A stretch of DNA of 64,000 nucleotides from Dillenia suffruticosa (Eukaryota; Streptophyta; Magnoliopsida; Dilleniales; Dilleniaceae): assembly GCA_033439265.1 (NCBI GenBank), contig JAVTVX010000002.1, positions 5,342,001 through 5,406,000 of the forward strand. The letters are read 5' to 3'. Position 1 is the stretch's first letter; each line of letters opens with the position of its first letter. Positions 33,964 through 49,800 of this stretch are shown in pieces. The notes under the pieces were generated by a model. It searched no databases. It was given only the letters and a program-made list of their open reading frames with translations, and had not been told where the DNA came from. Made by a program: the position numbers and the translations under genes.

Positions 33964-36900
33964 CTAAAGGAAAAGAATGCAAAAAAGAATAGGACATATT
34001 GCGGATTCAAAGAAAGAAAATTGACCTTCACTATTGGGAGGAAAAAAAAAGGAAAGAATAAACACTGAGAGGATCACTCTTGGCATGAAAAGAAATGGGA
34101 ACCATGACCACTACACCTAGGAGAAGTGTCCTAGTACAACGGACCATTATATGTATACATAAGTAAACATGTATATTATAACCAATTGCTAGGATTTTTG
34201 AAGAGTGCAATACCTGTACATGAAAGTCCGTAGGTAAGTCAGAGTTGCAGATCTTGTACGCCAGTTGGAATCCATGGCTGAAGAGACAATCACTGATACA
34301 GCATTATGGAGATGAGGCTCCCAAAAGATCCTCCACTTTAGCAATTCAAAAGCTGCCTTAGCTAATGTAGACAAATCTTTATTTGAAGTTTCCTTCAATG
34401 AGCCAAATTTCAGAGATTAGTTAAGATTGGCACATCAGAAAAATAATATACATCATAGTTATCAACAGAATATTTAATTGCAAGAATGACATTGATAAAG
34501 ATGTAAATTGATGACTTAATATTACCCCAACAGTGTTCTACAGTTTTGGCTGTCTTTGATTTTCTATTTCATTTAATAGCCTCATTGCAGAAATCATGGA
34601 ACACATTATGCTACAAAATTGAAGAAGCAATTGGGAACACTATAAAATCAATGGTATGGCCAATGGGGTTAACAACAACAAAAGAAATTTATTGTAGAAA
34701 CAATCTCAAGCACCACCTGGCATATCCCTTAATGTGCCATAGCTTGCTCAAACAGGCATCAGATATGGACACTTTCCATACAACAAATTATATGGTTCCT
34801 AGACTTAAATCTCTTTAACTTCGGATGCGACAATATGAAAAGGAAAGTTTTGCAACTTTGTAACTTGATAAAGGCATTGGGTACTAAAAAAATGGTGTTT
34901 ATAGAGTTTGCAGCTTAACAAGGAGCTAAATAAATTTGATATTGACTGTAATTAGCCAGAACTAATATGATAAATGACTCAACTAAAACAGAGACCATGT
35001 TCAAATTGATCTAGTCCGGTAATCATTTCACCAGTTATAGTAGGGAATCAAAAAGCTTTTAGAATCTTCTAAAATAGAATTTTTGGCACCATGAAAGCAT
35101 GTTGGAATCACCTGGAAAACCTTTGAGACACTATTATTAAGTTTAAAGTTTTTAGTTCAAATAAAGAAGCTCAGATTTTTTGCAACTGTAGAAGAAGAAG
35201 AAGCACTTCTACACCATTACAACTGTCTCCTCACTCCTTGGTTCTCATTCTCACGTGGAATACTCACATCACAGATAAATAACTCTAGAGAACATATTAG
35301 GTGCTTCACATACCTGTAAGGATATCACAGGATACAGAAGACCTACAATTACATCCAGCAAGAATGATGATCTCCCTGACTTCATTAATGAGATGACGAA
35401 ATGGAACAACTGAACAAGTCGGGAAAAATTGCAGTCATCAATTTCCTGCTCTGATAGTTCAATCACGGTCAATCTAAAACGAGTAAAACAGTTAAAAAAA
35501 TTACCGTCTCCATCCATTTGACATCATTTAGTGAACTGTCAATTGAAACTCCATTTTCGGAAGTGAAATCAGTTGGGACTTGCAAGCTATCAGAGTGACT
35601 AGCATTCTGGATGTTAATAGCTGCTTCAGAGGCTCGCTCCATCAGAAACTTTACCCAGCTTCCCCCTTTAAGCTGGCAATCCAGAGACATGTTCCCAGCT
35701 TCTCTTGTGTCATTATCAGCAAAATGATCAAAGAGCCGAATATTTGAGCACACGATACAAAGGTTGACACCAATGGCTTCTCTTACCTATTTTACACAAA
35801 GTGCAGAAAATTATCCCAACAATCAGTCCATATTTTAAAATTTTTACTTAGAACTGTAGGAAGTTCTACTGGAGAGTTATAAAGCAGAACACAGAAGATT
35901 ACACATGCTCCTCAAGTGTTTAAATAGGAAAAGACAAAAGATAAAGAAAAATAACCAACCAATTAATGTCAATAATGCTGAATATTTTTTTGGTGTTTGC
36001 CTTCAGGGCTTTCAAAGAATCTCCCCAAGTGACAGGAGACTAGTTTAATGGTGTATCTTTGGGGCTGACCCCAGTTCATAAAGATCCTGTCCAAAGAGGC
36101 TAATCTATTTATCAGTGAACCAGAGGTGCTTCTATTAAGGACCTCACTTCTAAGAAAGATCATAACACATGTTTTTATCATCCCTCAGACAATCTTACTT
36201 GTAAATGGCCAGATGGATTATGAAGCAAGTTGCAACTTGACCTTGAAAGAAGGGAATCATTGTCAGAGATAATAATGGTATTTTGGAAGAACAAAAATCT
36301 ACAAGATGGACCTCAGATATCTAACTTCAAAGCCTAGCCATATATTCATAAACATACGCAGAAGTTAAGCAAGTAGGATACACACTTAGTCTACTGGTCA
36401 AAAGATAAAGGACAAAAAGGAAACTTCGAAGAATCAGGAACAAGAACTTAAAATTATAGAAAATTCTACTAATTGAACAGAAAAAAGCCAAACATCAATA
36501 GAGACCTATTTTCCAAGAGATTTATTCCACCTTAATCACTAATCGTACAAGTATCAGAGACAACAATAATCTTTACCATTACACAAAATTCAAGTAAGAA
36601 GATCAGAACATCCTAGTTGCTTATAATCAACACATTGATATCAATTATGGGGTTCTTTAACCTCAAACCTTGTCCAATAAGGAAATTTCTAACTCGAAAA
36701 CAGAGAATTTAAATTCCATAAATCCTGTGTAACACTGTTAGAGGACAAACATTGCAGGTTTGCAGATCTTTATACGGGCTATAGAAAATAAGGCACTCAA
36801 AGTCATGCAGTGTAGCTAAGTGTTGGTAATAGCACCAATTGACAAATGTGATGTTCAGATCACTTACTTGGGCAGACGAATGGCTCATGTGATCAAGCAA

Positions 36901-39900
36901 CTGTTCAAGGAGTTTAATATGGATCTCTAATTCTGGGATTGGCATTCTTTGAGGAGAGATTTCTACCAGTGCAGCAGAAAGGTAAGTATAGCGCTTGTAG
37001 ATTACGGTGGTGGTAACAGAGTCAGGTAAAGGTCTGACCAAACAGTCCATAATTCTTTGTCTCAAAAGAGGAACTCTTGTACCATGCTTTCCCTTTCCAG
37101 TAACTGCATAACGTATGCAAGCAGCCCACTCAGGTACAGATTCCACAGTGGGTGCAAGAACAATATTCTGTAATTTGTCCATCATCCAGGAGTCCCATTC
37201 TTCTACAAGACCATTAATATCAGAATGCAGTACACCAGCCAATGCTTCTGCAGCAACACACTGCTTTGCCCTCTCCTTGGCATTTGCAAAGTCCTCCAAT
37301 GCATCTTTCAGGGCCAGTAAAACTGTAATACCACATTCTTGAACTAGCCGCTTAAATATTCGTGCAAAATTGGAGTAGAAAGTATCACTCCCCAATAAAG
37401 AGATCCAACTGGGAGTGCGGGGCCAAGAAGCTGAAAAGTCAAAATAGAAACGAGTAATTGATTTATCTGCGACACTTTGGAAGGACGAACTGCCATGATT
37501 TGCTTTAGAGGATGAGCTATCAGCATCTGAGATTATATGAATGTGAGAAAGACAACTCAGAGTCTCACTAAAGAAGCCTTCCTCAAGAAATATATCTTTT
37601 AGAGCATCTTCAAGGGATGACTTAGACTTTTCATGTGAATCCCCAGATATAAGAGGTTGTTCCCCGATTGAAACTTTATAAGGTGACTCTTTCAGGAGAG
37701 TGTTTAAAGCTGAGATTGCAAGAATTCTTGTTTGAGGAAGATGACTTTTTAAGTTCTTCAAAAAATGACCTGAGAAGACAAACATCAAAATCACTGTTAA
37801 AGTAGAAGTTTAAAGAAACAAAACAAGGATGTGTGTGGAGATGATCAGGAATATTCAACATACTAGCAGTTTCATTCACAATTTTGGATGAGGAACTAGG
37901 GTTGCTCCTTAATGCCATAGCTAATAACAGTAGAACCCTATTGGCCATCAGATTATACCTGCCAAGCAAGAAATGAAGAGATTGAGCTAAATTTTGGTAA
38001 GTAGAACAAAAGCTGTGACCTCTCAAGAATGAAGCGTAGTCATAACTTTGAGCACAATATTTTTACTAGCTGAAAACTGAAGGGGTTAGTTTTCATTTAT
38101 ATGCCGATTCTCATACAATCAGGTTGCAAACGCTAATTATTCTGGCCAAATGAATTAACTTCTATTTTGAGCAAGCAGCATACAGACCAAGCAAGGAAAA
38201 AGAGAAAAGAAATTTTATACCGCCAATGTAAGCCCGTAGTATCAAAGCTCATAGAACTAATTTGAGAAATTATATCTGGAAAATCTGACCCATCTGAATG
38301 ATTTTCTAATGTCCTGAAAATGCTTTTGGAGAACCCCGCGAAGTAGATGTTGTACTTGACAAATAGCTGCTCACAATCACAAAATATTGAGCACTAAAAA
38401 ACACAAAGATGTGTGATTAGATTGTCATATGGGAAAACATACCTCTGTAATTGCCTTTTGAGCTTTCAGTGATTCATGATGGGAGCTTCATGTGGAAAAG
38501 GGGCAAGTAAGACCTTTTCTAAATAATGTATTCTCCAAAACAACATTCACAAATTAAACCAAAAAATGAGCCCCGCAAAACAATACCTCTTTTGTTCCAA
38601 ATATATATATACTTACATATGTCTGCACATACATATGTACAGAAAAGATTACCTTGCAAGGATTCCAAGAAGAAAGAAAGAAAATGCCTTTGGATCCTGG
38701 AGCAACATAAAACCATAGAAACATCGGCAAAATATTCACTTTATGGAATATGTCAAGGGTGCTATCATGGCTAATTACCGTTGTCAGATGCTTAAGAACA
38801 GTTTGTGTAGAAAGAACAGAACAGGAACCTAGGACAGCATATTCTGGAGAGTTGGGGTTGCTCAAATTCTCCGAAAAAGTAACAACACAATGTGATATCA
38901 TCGAGGGTCGTCGTTTCATCATCTTAATAAGAGCTTTGCCAGCAAGCCTGCACAGGGAGCCAAGTCAAATCAAATGCAACATGACAAACTACAACTGCAT
39001 AAAATGACCCCCTCCCCTACAAGCCCAAGTGGTCAACTTCACATGAGATACCCAAGTGTGCCTCCATTGAAGAAAGTCAGATATCATTAGCCAAAATTAG
39101 CAGAAGCAATTTTTTTTATGACAAAAGATAGAATCAGATTCTTTAGCATTCACTATACACACCCAAGTAAGAAGAAGAATGTTTAAAATTCTAATACCTT
39201 TGACCAACCAAGCCTGTTAGAGTTAGACAACCCCAAAAACTAAGGAGGTTGGGCTTACAACAGTTAATTTAGCAGATGGGCAGCAATATAAATGAACTGG
39301 CATGCATCTTATAACTTGATTCATAATGACTACAACTTGAGTGACAAAACAAGCAAGTGGTTCCTTACTTTCACATCGTTTAGCATTCTCAAGAAACAAC
39401 ATTTATCAGGCAAGTCCATTTAAAACGATACAGTAAGTAGGTTTTGTCCCTCCCTAATAGAAAACTTTGCTGTAGGAAAGAACTTATGGAATCAGATATC
39501 AGGATATATTTGTATATTCAGAAAAGTAATTGCATATGCAAACATGGTCAAACAACAACAGAACTTGATTAAAAAGGCTCTTTAGAATATTTTCAAGAAA
39601 TTTCAAAATTTATTAAACCTTTGAATATTCTACAGTCAACAGGGATATGATGCTTATGTCAAGGAAGTGGTGCACAAGCCAAATGGATAAATCACACTGC
39701 ATCACATCATAGAATTTTAAACAGGAGGAATTAATTACCTATACAGTACAAAAAGTAAATAAATAAATAAACCATTACCCATACATCACCCCAGGCCTTC
39801 AAAGCACAATGTTGTGATGAAGATGTAATTTTAATGTTCTAAAATATAAGCACTGTCATGAAAGAAGGCCCTCAATATACCACAAGGATGAAAATAAAAA

Positions 39901-40812
39901 ATACAACAGAGGTACATCCAATGAACAAAGCAATAGAATGAAATTTTAAGAAGAATAATTTTTTGAACTATGGAAAAGCTTGAAACGTCTTGAATTCCAA
40001 GGTAGATTAAAACCAAGTACTAAAAACCAAAAAGTTATAACAGTAAAATTAATAAAATGTACATACTACATGTCATCCATCAAAGGAAGATTAAAGAAAA
40101 GCAGCAGACTCACACTCTCACGGTCTCATAATTATGCAAAGCAAGCTTAAGAAGATCATCCATCAGAAGCAGCAGATAGTCTGATGGAGAGATATCCCCA
40201 TGTATGCGATAAAGATGATATGATGATTGTGAAGACCTCCAAGTACTACGCATGTATGCCTTGTCAATTAATGCCCACCTTGGCCTGCAACATAATGCAT
40301 AATCAGAATAGCAGGACAAGAAATTGAATAATTTTTCATTTGAAGATGTCTTCTTGGCATCCTTACCTTCTCTTCCCTTTGGAATGGGAGGATACAATAA
40401 AGTTCACTGGCGGCTCTATTATGGCAGCAGATTCCAGTTTCCAGGTATGCTTGTGATTTGACCACTCATCATACTCCAGGTTTCCTGCATTACAACAAAA
40501 GAAACAACATAAGAGGGGGCCAAGCAAAAACGTATATTAAATACCCCTCAAAAAAAGAAACAGATTTCTGCAGTACCATAATTTCCTAAAGCATCCATTA
40601 TACGAATAACGAGTATCAGTAGGATACTGTCATCTGATTTCTTCTCCAACAAGTATCTGCAAAGTTTTATAGCTAAATGAGGTCCACCAAGAAATACCAA
40701 CAATAAAGGTATACAGAGAGACACTGAAACCTTTTCTTTGTTCATTTGTTTATGAAGGAAAGAAGCCAAATTCATTAGAAGCAACAAGGCAGGGCATAAA
40801 GGACCAGCTCGT

Positions 40813-40856
<44 letters not shown>

Positions 40857-43800
40857 AAACAAAAAAAAGAAAGAAAGCGAAATCCAATTCAGATACAAGA
40901 AAATTGTCATTACTTGCATGTTGTGTGTAAGATCTCAGCAGCCTTTTCACGCAGCTCAGTGCTACCAACTTTTGAACCAATTGCACCAGCGATATAGAAA
41001 TTGCTTAGGCCTTGATTTTCTATCCTCCCATTCCTAGAGGAAGGGGTAAAATCAGGCAAGCACGACAGAACACCTTGCAATGAAGAATCAATCCGCAATA
41101 ATGTCACTTTCAAGTGATCTTTCTCATTTCCTGGGAAAATATTTGAATCATATCATTAATAATGTCAACATGTGCATAAAATTGTGTCAAGAGTAACACA
41201 TGTAGCGCTCCTATTGTGGAAGCATTTATTAGTTAACCTGAGACAATAATACCTGTCGAAATCAAAAATACTATTGATATCTTAAGCTTCATTTATATAT
41301 TAGATCCAACAAGCATGATTGCAGAATATTGTGACAGCCACATTGGTACATTTTTTCTTTGAAGTAGAAATGAAATAGACAGAAATGAAGAGATTAAATT
41401 GAAAGATAATTTGTTAATTTAGTCTATTAAAAATGTCATGCTTGAATCCAGTGAATAAATTGACAAAGGCGTACTTTTATTAGTAATACAGAGTAAGCCT
41501 CTCAAATCCATAATTGATCTCTTACGTGTATGCATGCATGTTTAGACAACAAGAAAATTGGCTTTCATACGTAAGCATTCTAAATTGATGTTAGTAGTCA
41601 GTACATACAATATGACCATCTTGAAGGACTTGTCAATATAAACATCTCTTTTTACAAGGGATATATATGCACTTTAGGAATTAAAATATAGTACCTTTTG
41701 CTTCTTTTTTATTCTTAAAAAAAGAAATTTTTTATAAAGACTTCAAAAAATAAAACGTAAAAGAAATTTAAACAATGAAGAGCTTTTCTCTCAAAAGAAC
41801 AAAGTTAGAGCAACCATTAAAACACCATAAATGGAAACAGAAATAAGGAAGTTTCTCAATGATCTTTATGCATAATCTTTTACAAGAATTTTAAGCTAAA
41901 ACTTGCAATAGATTTTAAACTCATCCACCTATTACATAGAATAGGTCAATTTTAGCAAAAAATATACACAAATACTTTGTTTTACAAAGAACGTAATTGT
42001 TTGATATAATGATTTGAATAATTTATATGTTCTCAAGAGGTCAATTCTTACAAAAATTGGATCCAGTGTTACAACATTTTACTGCCTAAAACGTTGCATT
42101 AAATACTACCCATGTATTCTCTATTGGCAAAAAACAAATAACAAAAAACATAAATCTCCGATCATATCATATTGAAGTATTAAATCATTGACTTTTTCAA
42201 CAAATATAGCATTAATTTGATCAAATCATGAATTATACAACATGGTTAAATATATATTTTTTTTTGTTCAAATGCAAAAGTAAGAATTCAACCGTTTTTA
42301 AAATATAGTTGCTTTGCATCTATCTATGTAAAATACAAAGAATATAAGAAAATAAGAAAATTTTATATTACTTGGATCTAAAATAAAAAGTTTATAATAT
42401 CAAGGTATAATCAATTAAAGCTGGCCGCATTACAGCTCAAATAACAACATGGGAGGACCAATAGGCGAGAGGGGGGGACAAAAGTTTCAACAGTTGATCT
42501 TCCTTAATTTAAGTTTGATTAAGAATTTAAGAGTTGGTAATGATTTTCTTTTTTTCTTTTACTGCAACAGAATATTTTCTTTTTAAGAGTTTGTTGTTTA
42601 AGTTGGTTTCTACCTTTTGTACCAAGTTATTTAGAAAGTTCTTTTGTTCTTTCTTTATTATTAGACCCAACTTAGACTTATTTAGGAGTTTCCAATTTCA
42701 TTTAGTTTCTATTTTCTTGAAGTCAATCATCTATTTAAAGACTTTGTAATGTAACTATGAGAAGTTAGAATAAGAATTTTACAAATTGCTTTTAGTTCTC
42801 GCAAGCGCTAGAAGTGTGATACTTCCTTTCCCTATTTGTGATGCTTAAAGATCTATTAGAGCAATACCAGCTAACCTATCTTTTTTCTTCTCATATATTG
42901 CCTTCTCTCTTTCAATTTAGTTGCTGAACTTTTCTGTAGTAAACCCTAATTCCATGGACCTAAACATTTGCCCCAGTTTTTCTCCCATTGTCCTACATCA
43001 GTTTTTGTAACAAAGCTTTAGTTGTTAGTCATGTATACTCGCAGTAGGAGGATTTTCGGAGGAATATTTAATGATTTTTGGCATGAGGAATTGCAGCTAA
43101 ACTTTGTGAGGAGATCGAATCTAGGGCAATCCTGAACAATCAATGGTTGATTTTAAACAATTCCTTATGGCCCGTAGAAGGAAAGATTTTGTTGATACAA
43201 ACGAAGATATCCCAAAGACAGTTAAAGAGTAGAAGTTCCAAACTTTGTTGGTAAGATTGATTCTGAAATATTTTCTAATTGGCTTGTTGCTATAGATGAC
43301 TATTTTACTTGTTATGAGATATAAGAGATCACAGAGTTCATATTGCCAAGATGAAGTTGATGGGTCATGCTAAATTTTGGTGGAGAGGTGTTGAAAATCG
43401 TTCAAAGTGGACCAGACAACCATTTATGATCAGTTAATGACTCTTCAACGAGGGAATATGAGTGTAACCGAGTATATAGAGAGATTTGATAAACTTATTA
43501 TATGGTGTCTAAAGGAAGATGAGAGACAGAATTTTTCTCTATACAAGAATGGGTTAAGGGCTGAAATTTGCAAAGAATTGGTCACTATGCAACTTTATAA
43601 CCTTGAAGATGCTTTTTTGCTGGCCCTGGAGGCGGAACAATACTTAAGGCAGCCCACAACTAGAAGATATTGCAATCAAGTGGCGGAGACCGCATATAAG
43701 AAGTCAAGCAAGGTAATGAATGCCACTAGAAACCCTTCTTTAGATGCAAAAACAAATCAGGCTGCAAGATTTGGTTCAAGTGGAGATAAAGGGGAAGTTT

Positions 43801-46800
43801 TTAGATGGGTTAAATAAAGAGGGCAGTGGTGACAGGTCTTTCAAGTGCCATGGAAAGGGGCACTGTGCTTATCAAAGTCCTAAGTGCAATCTTCACTTGG
43901 GGGTTGAGGAAGAGAATTGTGATGCTGAAAATTATAATTGTGAACTTGTGCATGGAAGGGCTTCACGCGAAGAGACTGATTAGGAACATGCCGATACCTC
44001 ATTTCTCTATGTACTCTTGAGTGATTAGCTGTGTACCACAATATTTCACACTCAAGTTCAATGTACAGAGAAAATATGCAAGCTTATCAGAGGAAGCCAC
44101 ATGAATGTTGCTTCATAAGGTACCATTAAAAGGCTTCAACTACAAGTGGAAAAAAATTCACAACGGCACAAAGTTGCATGGATGAATGATGCCGCCATTG
44201 TAGTACCTCATAGATGTTGGTTTCTTTTACAATTGGGCCTTGTTATGATTTTATTTGTTGTGGTGTTGCTCCAATGAAAGTTTCATATACTCCTTGGAAG
44301 GCCTTGGTTCTATGACCGTGATGTGTTGTTGTGGCAAAGCTAATACAAACGCTTTCCTATTTAATGGCAGGGGGATCAATTTGAAGCTTATGAACATGGA
44401 AGAAGAGAAAAGAAAGAAGTTGAGTAAGCAGCCTGAACGTGACATGAAACAACGTATTCATGTCCACACTAATAAGCAATTTGAAGCTGAAAGCAAGGAT
44501 CATGGAATTATTCATGCTTTGCCAACAAGAGAGGTGAAGCAATTAGATTCCAGGCAACCTTTAAGAGGTGTCCAAAGAAGTAAAAGAACCACAATATGAT
44601 TTTTCAAATTTGGTCCCTGATGAATGCCTAATGAATTACCTCTCATGTATGATATACAACATGCTATAGATTGAGTTCCACGAGAAGATGTTGAAATTGC
44701 CCCAAAATATCAATTGCTCAAACAGCCGGTTAATCAAATAGAAGCTACTGGGCAAGAAGATGATGATGTTGTGTCAGAAAAACAGTTGCTAGAACTACAT
44801 GTAAAGTCTGCCAGACAAAATTAAATCAATGCTGCATAAGGGGGGCAACCAGCAAAACAGCCAGCAAACTAAATTCAGCAACCGAAAAAAGAAGTCAGGT
44901 GTGGTTGGTAAAGAAAGAAATCCCTCAAGTTCATCACTGAGGACTTTATGATAAAAGTGAAGGGAGGGGAGTGAAAGATGCAGTTGTAATTGAAGAAACT
45001 GGAGAAGTAGCCAATCATCATATTGCACAACTGCCTACAAAAGTTATCAATATGCAAATGATGTGGTTTTGACAGCAAGGATTACACAGCTAGTCCTCTA
45101 CGATTCAACAACAAAGTGCATGTTGAGTTTCAAGTTGACAAGCAAGTCAAAGATAATGGTAGGCAAAAATGTTATTTAGGCAAAAGGAGGTAAGCACAAA
45201 AGAAATTTGGTGAAATGGAAGATGAAGTCATGGTTAGATTTTGGGTCAGGGTTAATTGTATTCTCATGAGAAGAACCATTTATCTAACTCAGGGTTGAGT
45301 TCAATCAAGTTGGGAAGAGATGATGGGGGACCAAAGCCGCAACGGCTGATCGTCCTTTATTTAGAAGCTTGATTAAGATTTTAAGAGTTAGTAATGACTT
45401 TTTTCCTGCAGCAGAATCTTTTTTTTTTTTTAGAAATTTATTATTTAAATTAGTTTCTATTTTTTATTTCTAGTATTTTAAAAAAATATATATTTTTTCT
45501 TTATTATTAGAGTCAACTTAGAAACATTAGGAGTTTCAAAATTTTCGTCTTTCTAGTAGTTTCGATATTCTTAAGGTTGGTGTCTATTTCAAAGACTTTT
45601 AACCTTATTATAAAAAGTTAGAATTAGAATTTCAACTTTCTAGCAAATTGTTTTGAGTTCTCTCAAACCCTAGAAGGTGTGATACTTTCTTACCCTAGGT
45701 GTAATGCCTAGCGAGCTACCAATGTGATGCTAGTAAACCGATTCACTTTTTATTATCTATTGCTTTCTTTTTTTTTTTTTCCAATTTAGTTGAGGAATTT
45801 TTCTGCAGGCAAAATGCAGAATAATACCATGTAAGCATTTCTCTTATGCATGGGAAATAGACAAAAAGGAGAAAGACAAAGCTTAAGTTGCTCCTCATGA
45901 CTCAGTCAGTTATAACTAAAATATGACAGTTTTTGGACCACAGACACAGCACAGTAATTGCATTATAACATAGTGATGTAATACCAAAGTCAGTCAGGAA
46001 ACACTGCAAAGAGAGCATCCTCTACTTTGCAATTTTCATTGTTTTTTCAAATGCAAGTTTGGGCCACACAATGTGGTCCAAGCCTCCCCTTATCCATAGG
46101 TGAAAGACACACCAAGCTTTCACTTCCTTCTCTATTCTAGCTTGCCGCAAATAGGAGAAAACCATTAACATATTTTGCATTTCACATAATCAACATATGA
46201 CCCAGTAAAAAGATGATTCACAATACCTGGATCTGAGTGAAATTCATCTTGGCATATTTTCAGAAGATCATCCAATGCTGAACTTAGATGAACATCTAAA
46301 AGTTCATTCGCAAATGAAACTTCCTGTTCGCTTGGAAGATGCCACTTGGGACCTTCTAATTGTTTATCATCAGAGTAATCTTTTGTGCTGATCCATTCCT
46401 CTAACAAACTAGCATTAGGATGATTCCACATACACCTGGTGCGACCAAAATATTTTTTGACAGCATAAATAGAAAACTAGAACCGAAAAAGGAAAATATG
46501 GAAGCAATAAAGTACACAAACAGAAGAAAATGCATACTTGTACTGGTCAATGGGATAATAGAGAATCAAACTTCCAAGAAGGGAGCGAAGAACGTGATCA
46601 CCAGCTCCATTAACCTTCAATAAGACGAACAATTTCAGAAGGCAAAAAATTGCAAGAAGCCTAAAAATTGGTAAATATTTCCCCTTCCCTAATTTTAGAG
46701 GAAGAAGAGACATAAATGGCTGATCGTTATCAAAAGGGAAAAGGTCATTTGAAAATGATTTTATCACACAGAAAATAATAAATAAGTAAATAATAACACA

Positions 46801-49800
46801 CATAAAGAGCGAAACAACCACAGAAAAGCCAAACCTTCCAAGAAGGGGATTCAAACGATGAGATTAGAGCTTCCTTAAATTGATCCTTATAGCGAAGAAG
46901 AGAAGGACCTCCGTAACTAATGGCAACTGACAAAACTTTCAGTTGATAGTCTACTGCAGTCTCAAGTGCAGGTGAAAGAGTAGGTTTCACCTGGAAGGGA
47001 AACAATCATATCCCGGCATACAACTGAAACATAAACAAACAGACAAAAATACCATTTACAAGAACAAAAACCTTTGACGAAGCAGAGGGATCAAAAGTTC
47101 CACTTCCTCCAAATCCAGTCACTGGTGTTCCTTTCAAAGAAGATATCACAGATTCCAGGATTGGTTCAATTAGGTGAGTGACTGCCTCCTCTGGATTTGA
47201 ATGAACACAAGAACCACAAAGCAGTCCGACCTCTGCAACTGCTCCAGGAAGAATGTTCGTCTTGACAAACTTAGAAATTTTCTTCAGAGCCTGTTATAAT
47301 ACACTGAAGGTAAAAACTTTGATAGAGATCCAGGAATTTTTAATAGATGTAATGAGGATTACACTCATGGAGAAAGACCTGATTATATAAAGAGTTCGAA
47401 AGTTTGCCCAACAAGATCTCTAGCATGCAAAAGTAATAAGGGCCATCTTCAACCAGGAAAGTTCCTGATGTTGCGGATGAGTGAAGGCCTTCATTCCTGC
47501 AGTATCAAACAGCAAGAAAGATTTAGTTCAAGCAGAAGCATATAAAATAGACAAGTGAGAATGTTATCCAATCTAGAATAAACACGGGGAATGAAAAGTT
47601 GCATCAAAAATCAACAAATTTCAATCAATAAAAAAATACCAAATATCGAAACAATAGAAGTAGACATCTAAAAGCCAAAAAAAAAAAAGGATTAAGGGCA
47701 GTTCTAGGAGCAATTGCTTACAGAACACTGCTAGGTTCCAGGTGTTGGAGTAGCGAAAATAGACGGCAAAAGAACTCATCAAGCCATTCTGAAAATCGTA
47801 TCATTGGCATAAAAGATGGGCCATCCAAATTATCTTCCAAAGTTGCCATCTGCAAGCTCAAAAGAAAAAAGAGATATGAAACATGAATTAACAATAATAA
47901 TGGAAACATGACACTCCAAAAACTAGCATAGTACTTACATTAGAGAATATTGAACCAATCAACTGCATGGTTGCCAAGGTCTTCGGAGGATCATTTGCAT
48001 CCATCCCAAGCAGTGCATTAGACAAGGAATTCATCAGAAGGTTGGGGAAGACATCATTATCCTCATTATCACTTGAATCAAGCAAAGACTGTGAAAAAGA
48101 TGTTAGAAACAGTGACCGGCCAGCATATGCCACACATGTGACAGCAGTCTTTAATTGGTGGGTCGCTGTCATCTGACAAGACACAAATTCCACATCAGGA
48201 GAGAGAAGAACAATTTAGAAGCGATAATTTAGTTCAGGAAATACAGTATCTTCTAAAATAAGCATAGCATTGCAAGGAAAAGATAGAACAAAAAAAAAAT
48301 GTAAAGTACTTATACTCCAGAGTGAGATTAGCAGTACATGAAGGACCTACAATCTTTATTCTATTAAGAAACGAAAAATGAGAAGTACCTACCGTCTCTA
48401 GTGCCATGTGAAATCGAGAGGCCAAGAATGGAAGCACCAATGAGGGCTCTACATATGACAAAATTGAAGTTGCTGTAGCCACTGTCTCAGTAAGATGTTC
48501 ATTTTTGCTATATTGGCCACGATCAATGAACTTTAGCAGAGCATTGACAAATGAAGTCCTTTCAGATTTGCCAAGATGCAGTTCATCTTTAATATCTTTT
48601 TCTTTCTTCCTGTTTCAATGGTGTTGTTTAAGAAAGAAACTGATAACAAACTGCTCCAAAACTGAAAATCATGCAGAGTTTGTTCTTACTGTTGTTCATG
48701 CTGAAGACGCTTTTGGAATGTTACAACCAAGAATAGCAAAAACCGTTCCAATGAGTAAGTCCAGCGACCACCATTTGAGGGGTGGTAATACCTAAGACAT
48801 TAAGACCAAAAAAAAATTAACCTTCAACTCCACATATGCATTGGAAAAAGACCAAGAGCATTATGACATCAGAAACAAACTGCTCTAAAAGGTTGACCAA
48901 TTTCTCAAAATGCTCCAGTGCTCCACCACCGGGCTTTAGCAGATAGACCTGCATGACCAATCAAGTAATATAAGGCAAAGAAAAGATAACATTGATCGGC
49001 CCTAATTATGTATCTCACCACATATTAAGTAATCTTACAATGGACTTCGCAATGTCCTTTGTTGGGGTGCCTGATCTAAATAAGAATCTTGTATTCCTGG
49101 GTACATCCAAAGGGAAAGGGTATGATCCGCTTCCATTTGCCACAGGAACCTGCAAGAATCAAATAAAATTTCCAAGCTATCCAAAAAAAGGAAAAATAAA
49201 AAATCCAATTATGTTGTCAAATACCCTATTATACAAATATGTTAAGCATCCAGAGAATTTTTCATTCATGCTCAGACAGTAGATAGGCCATATGATGAAA
49301 CACCAAGCTACCAACACAGCTTTTTGGTCATGGACCTAATGCATGAAGGTTCTCAGTCCTTAGCTTCCAGCAACATGTTGTGCCATCAAATTGACTCACC
49401 TGCAAATCTGAGCCAAGTCACCTGATAGCCTACAGTTTTGAAGCCAACAGGGGGATGGATTCTTTTATCTTTTTTTTTGGGGGGGGGGGGGAAGGGAGGA
49501 AAGGCAAGTGTTCAAAATTCTATACATTATCCATAGGATTGTATATATTTTTCACTCGCAACCTTTATAAGTTTTATTAACCCCCCCCCAACAATTCAAC
49601 TTCCGTCCCTGGATGCCAAGACAGCATAGGGCTAGTCTTCAAATTGCTAGCTATCCACTGCTCCTATAGAGGGACTAAACAATATTGCAGATGATTCTAA
49701 TCAAGTAAGAAATAAACTAATGAATGAAAACACAGCTAAAGCCATGCAAAACATAACATTGTAAGATGCATCACAGATCTTCACAAAGGGATATGATTTT

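Larger units (their letters stand above)
42464..45807 (+). mobile_element. Deleted Ty3/gypsy retrotransposon in PA200 intron 17
   Basis: Two diverged direct repeats, about 42464-42937 and 45324-45807, flank gypsy coding relics. The order is gag (43140-43900), then a degraded protease region with WKALVL/GRPW-like and YDRDV-like relics (44100-44400), then a linker resembling the stretch before RT (PNELPLMYDIQHAI in broken frames, about 44600-44700). RT, RNase H and integrase are absent, so a large internal deletion occurred. Element ends and TSD could not be fixed. It is opposite in strand to PA200. Confidence 0.78.
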
